In this document: positions 63,092-64,000 of the stretch, piece after piece
How the letters are laid out: every line of letters begins with the position of its first letter
Position numbering within the stretch: the first letter of the stretch is position 1
Origin: Acidobacteriota bacterium
Lineage (GTDB): Bacteria > Acidobacteriota > UBA6911 > JACQSX01
Direction of reading: 5' to 3'
NCBI GenBank assembly: GCA_016211105.1
Contig: JACQSX010000033.1
Coordinates: forward strand, 186,001 to 250,000
Length of the DNA: 64,000 nucleotides
Notes under the pieces: generated by a model
The model's database searches: none
Told to the model about the DNA's origin: nothing
The model's input: only the letters and a program-made list of their open reading frames with translations
Position numbers and translations under genes: made by a program

Positions 63092-64000
63092 TCACCCCAT
63101 CTCCCAAGGTTGTGGCTCCATTTCCCTGACTAGCTGCATTTCCAACCACGCCGGTGTTGGCTCTTTCCCCGTAAAGATCCTTATCTGCTCGACTGCTTGG
63201 CGAATAAACATCTCCCAACCTGAAATAGTCTCCAATCCTAACTCCTCGGCTGCGCGCAGAAACCTTGTCTGTCGCGGGATATAAATGAGATCGTAGGCGA
63301 TTTCAAATCGCCTTAACAGAGCAAGAGGCACAGCCATCGCCTCCGTTGCTGGCGACATGCCGACAGAAGTCGCATTGACGATCAACTCCCCAGAGATTTC
63401 TAACTGCTTCCCCAGCAAATACGTCTTGGTGTTGAATTCTGTGGCGAAAGCCCGCAATGCCTCCTCACGCCGTCCCAGGACGACGACTTGAGCCCCTTCG
63501 GAAACAAGCGCTGCCACGGCGGTACGGGCTACTCCGCCCGTACCCACGACACAAGCACGCAGGCCCGAGATCCGCCGACGTTCCCGAAGCGGTTCCACAA
63601 ATCCCACCCAATCCGTATTCCATCCGAGATAGACCTCGCCTTCCTTTCGCACGGTGTTCACCACTCCGCTCATGCGGGAGGCCGTATCCTGTAGAACACA
63701 GCACCTAGCCATTTCTGCTTTCCACGGAAGTGTTACGCTCCACCCCAAAATCCCCAACTTGTCCGCCAATCTCAAAAAAACGCCCAAGTTATCAACGCAA
63801 ATCGCCACATAAATGGCGTTCAAGGCCATGGCTTGATACGCGGAGTTGTGAAGCCATGGAGAACGCGAATGCACAACAGGATTGCCAATCACTGCAAAGA
63901 TCTTGCTATCGGGACAAAGGTAGTGGAAACGATACAGCTCAAGATCAGCCCCAGTAAGTTGGCCCTCCGCGGTGGGCGCATCCAATGCTACATAGGTCCA
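63092..64000 (-). CDS. aroDE: Bifunctional 3-dehydroquinate dehydratase / shikimate dehydrogenase (5' end outside window)
   Basis: The frame is open to the right edge. The first visible residues (WTYVALDAPTAEGQLTGADL) match the C-terminal lid of type I dehydroquinate dehydratase, with the substrate-binding Gln in AEGQ. They run directly into a shikimate dehydrogenase of about 275 residues: FAVIGNPVVHSRSPWLHN with the shikimate-binding SxS, SVTLPWKAEMA with the catalytic Lys, WNTDWVGF with the catalytic Asp, VGTGGVARTAVAAL for NADP and the closing SGWEMFIRQAVEQ. The order AroD-AroE in one chain is that of plant and some bacterial enzymes, carrying out steps three and four of the shikimate pathway. 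A TTG at 63985 would make a free-standing AroE, but the AroD-like residues argue against it. Confidence 0.85.
   Translation of the reverse strand, partial: WTYVALDAPTAEGQLTGADLELYRFHYLCPDSKIFAVIGNPVVHSRSPWLHNSAYQAMALNAIYVAICVDNLGVFLRLADKLGILGWSVTLPWKAEMARCCVLQDTASRMSGVVNTVRKEGEVYLGWNTDWVGFVEPLRERRRISGLRACVVGTGGVARTAVAALVSEGAQVVVLGRREEALRAFATEFNTKTYLLGKQLEISGELIVNATSVGMSPATEAMAVPLALLRRFEIAYDLIYIPRQTRFLRAAEELGLETISGWEMFIRQAVEQIRIFTGKEPTPAWLEMQLVREMEPQPWEMG

Noticed and set aside
63092-63985. Free-standing AroE starting at TTG 63985
   Set aside because: Residues before and just after the TTG match the C-terminal lid of dehydroquinate dehydratase, so the frame is part of a larger fused gene.

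Overview
The window reads as chromosomal DNA of a Gram-negative bacterium, most likely a member of the Acidobacteriota. Grounds: two outer-membrane proteins with an N-terminal carboxypeptidase-regulatory-like domain (one a full-length Oar-type TonB-dependent receptor), LpxC for lipid A, a plant-like fused AroD-AroE enzyme, many HEAT/TPR proteins with acidobacterial-style fusions, and a moderate-to-high G+C core genome. This placement is inference from gene content; no rRNA gene is present. I see no tRNA, CRISPR array, insertion sequence or phage gene.

Layout. 1-5.3 kb (minus strand): central carbon genes pta, eno and gpmI followed by two family-2 glycosyltransferases. 5.5-9.7 kb: an overlapping NtrC-type response regulator and PDZ/GAF/PAS membrane histidine kinase. 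10-17.7 kb: a small outer-membrane barrel, a sugar-epimerase-like reductase, an ECF sigma/anti-sigma/LTxxQ operon and a three-domain acyl-ligase/ACP/acyltransferase. 17.9-23.9 kb (plus): a glycine-zipper lipoprotein, two abutting membrane-protein genes, a cobalamin adenosyltransferase and a cold-shock protein with a good sigma-70 promoter. 24-29.6 kb: a G+C-rich B12-binding radical SAM gene, an alcohol dehydrogenase, a threonine dehydratase and a TPR membrane protein. 29.6-35.6 kb: thiI with a cysteine-rich partner, a two-subunit class I fumarase, a peroxiredoxin, a large inverted repeat and a class II fumarase. 35.8-40.9 kb (plus): a tightly overlapped operon of a secreted HEAT-cyclophilin, purD, purE, pgeF and acpS. 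40.9-55 kb: mtaB, an isoprenylcysteine-methyltransferase-like protein, the TonB receptor, gdhA, lpxC, a processive glycosyltransferase with a consensus promoter carrying an internal dyad, a periplasmic protein, thiF and a class A penicillin-binding protein. 55.2-61.3 kb (minus): histidine operon hisZ-hisG-hisD-hisC-hisB-hisH-hisA. 61.5-64 kb: a selenoprotein, a coupled alpha/beta hydrolase, and a partial aroDE.

The most notable item is at 61514-62287. Two apparent ORFs are one gene interrupted by an in-frame TGA at a UxxC redox motif. The TGA is followed 11 bases later by an 8-bp stem with a 3-base loop that has the placement of a bacterial SECIS element. The product belongs to the GrdB/PrdB selenoprotein B family, and its stop overlaps the start of a secreted hydrolase gene.
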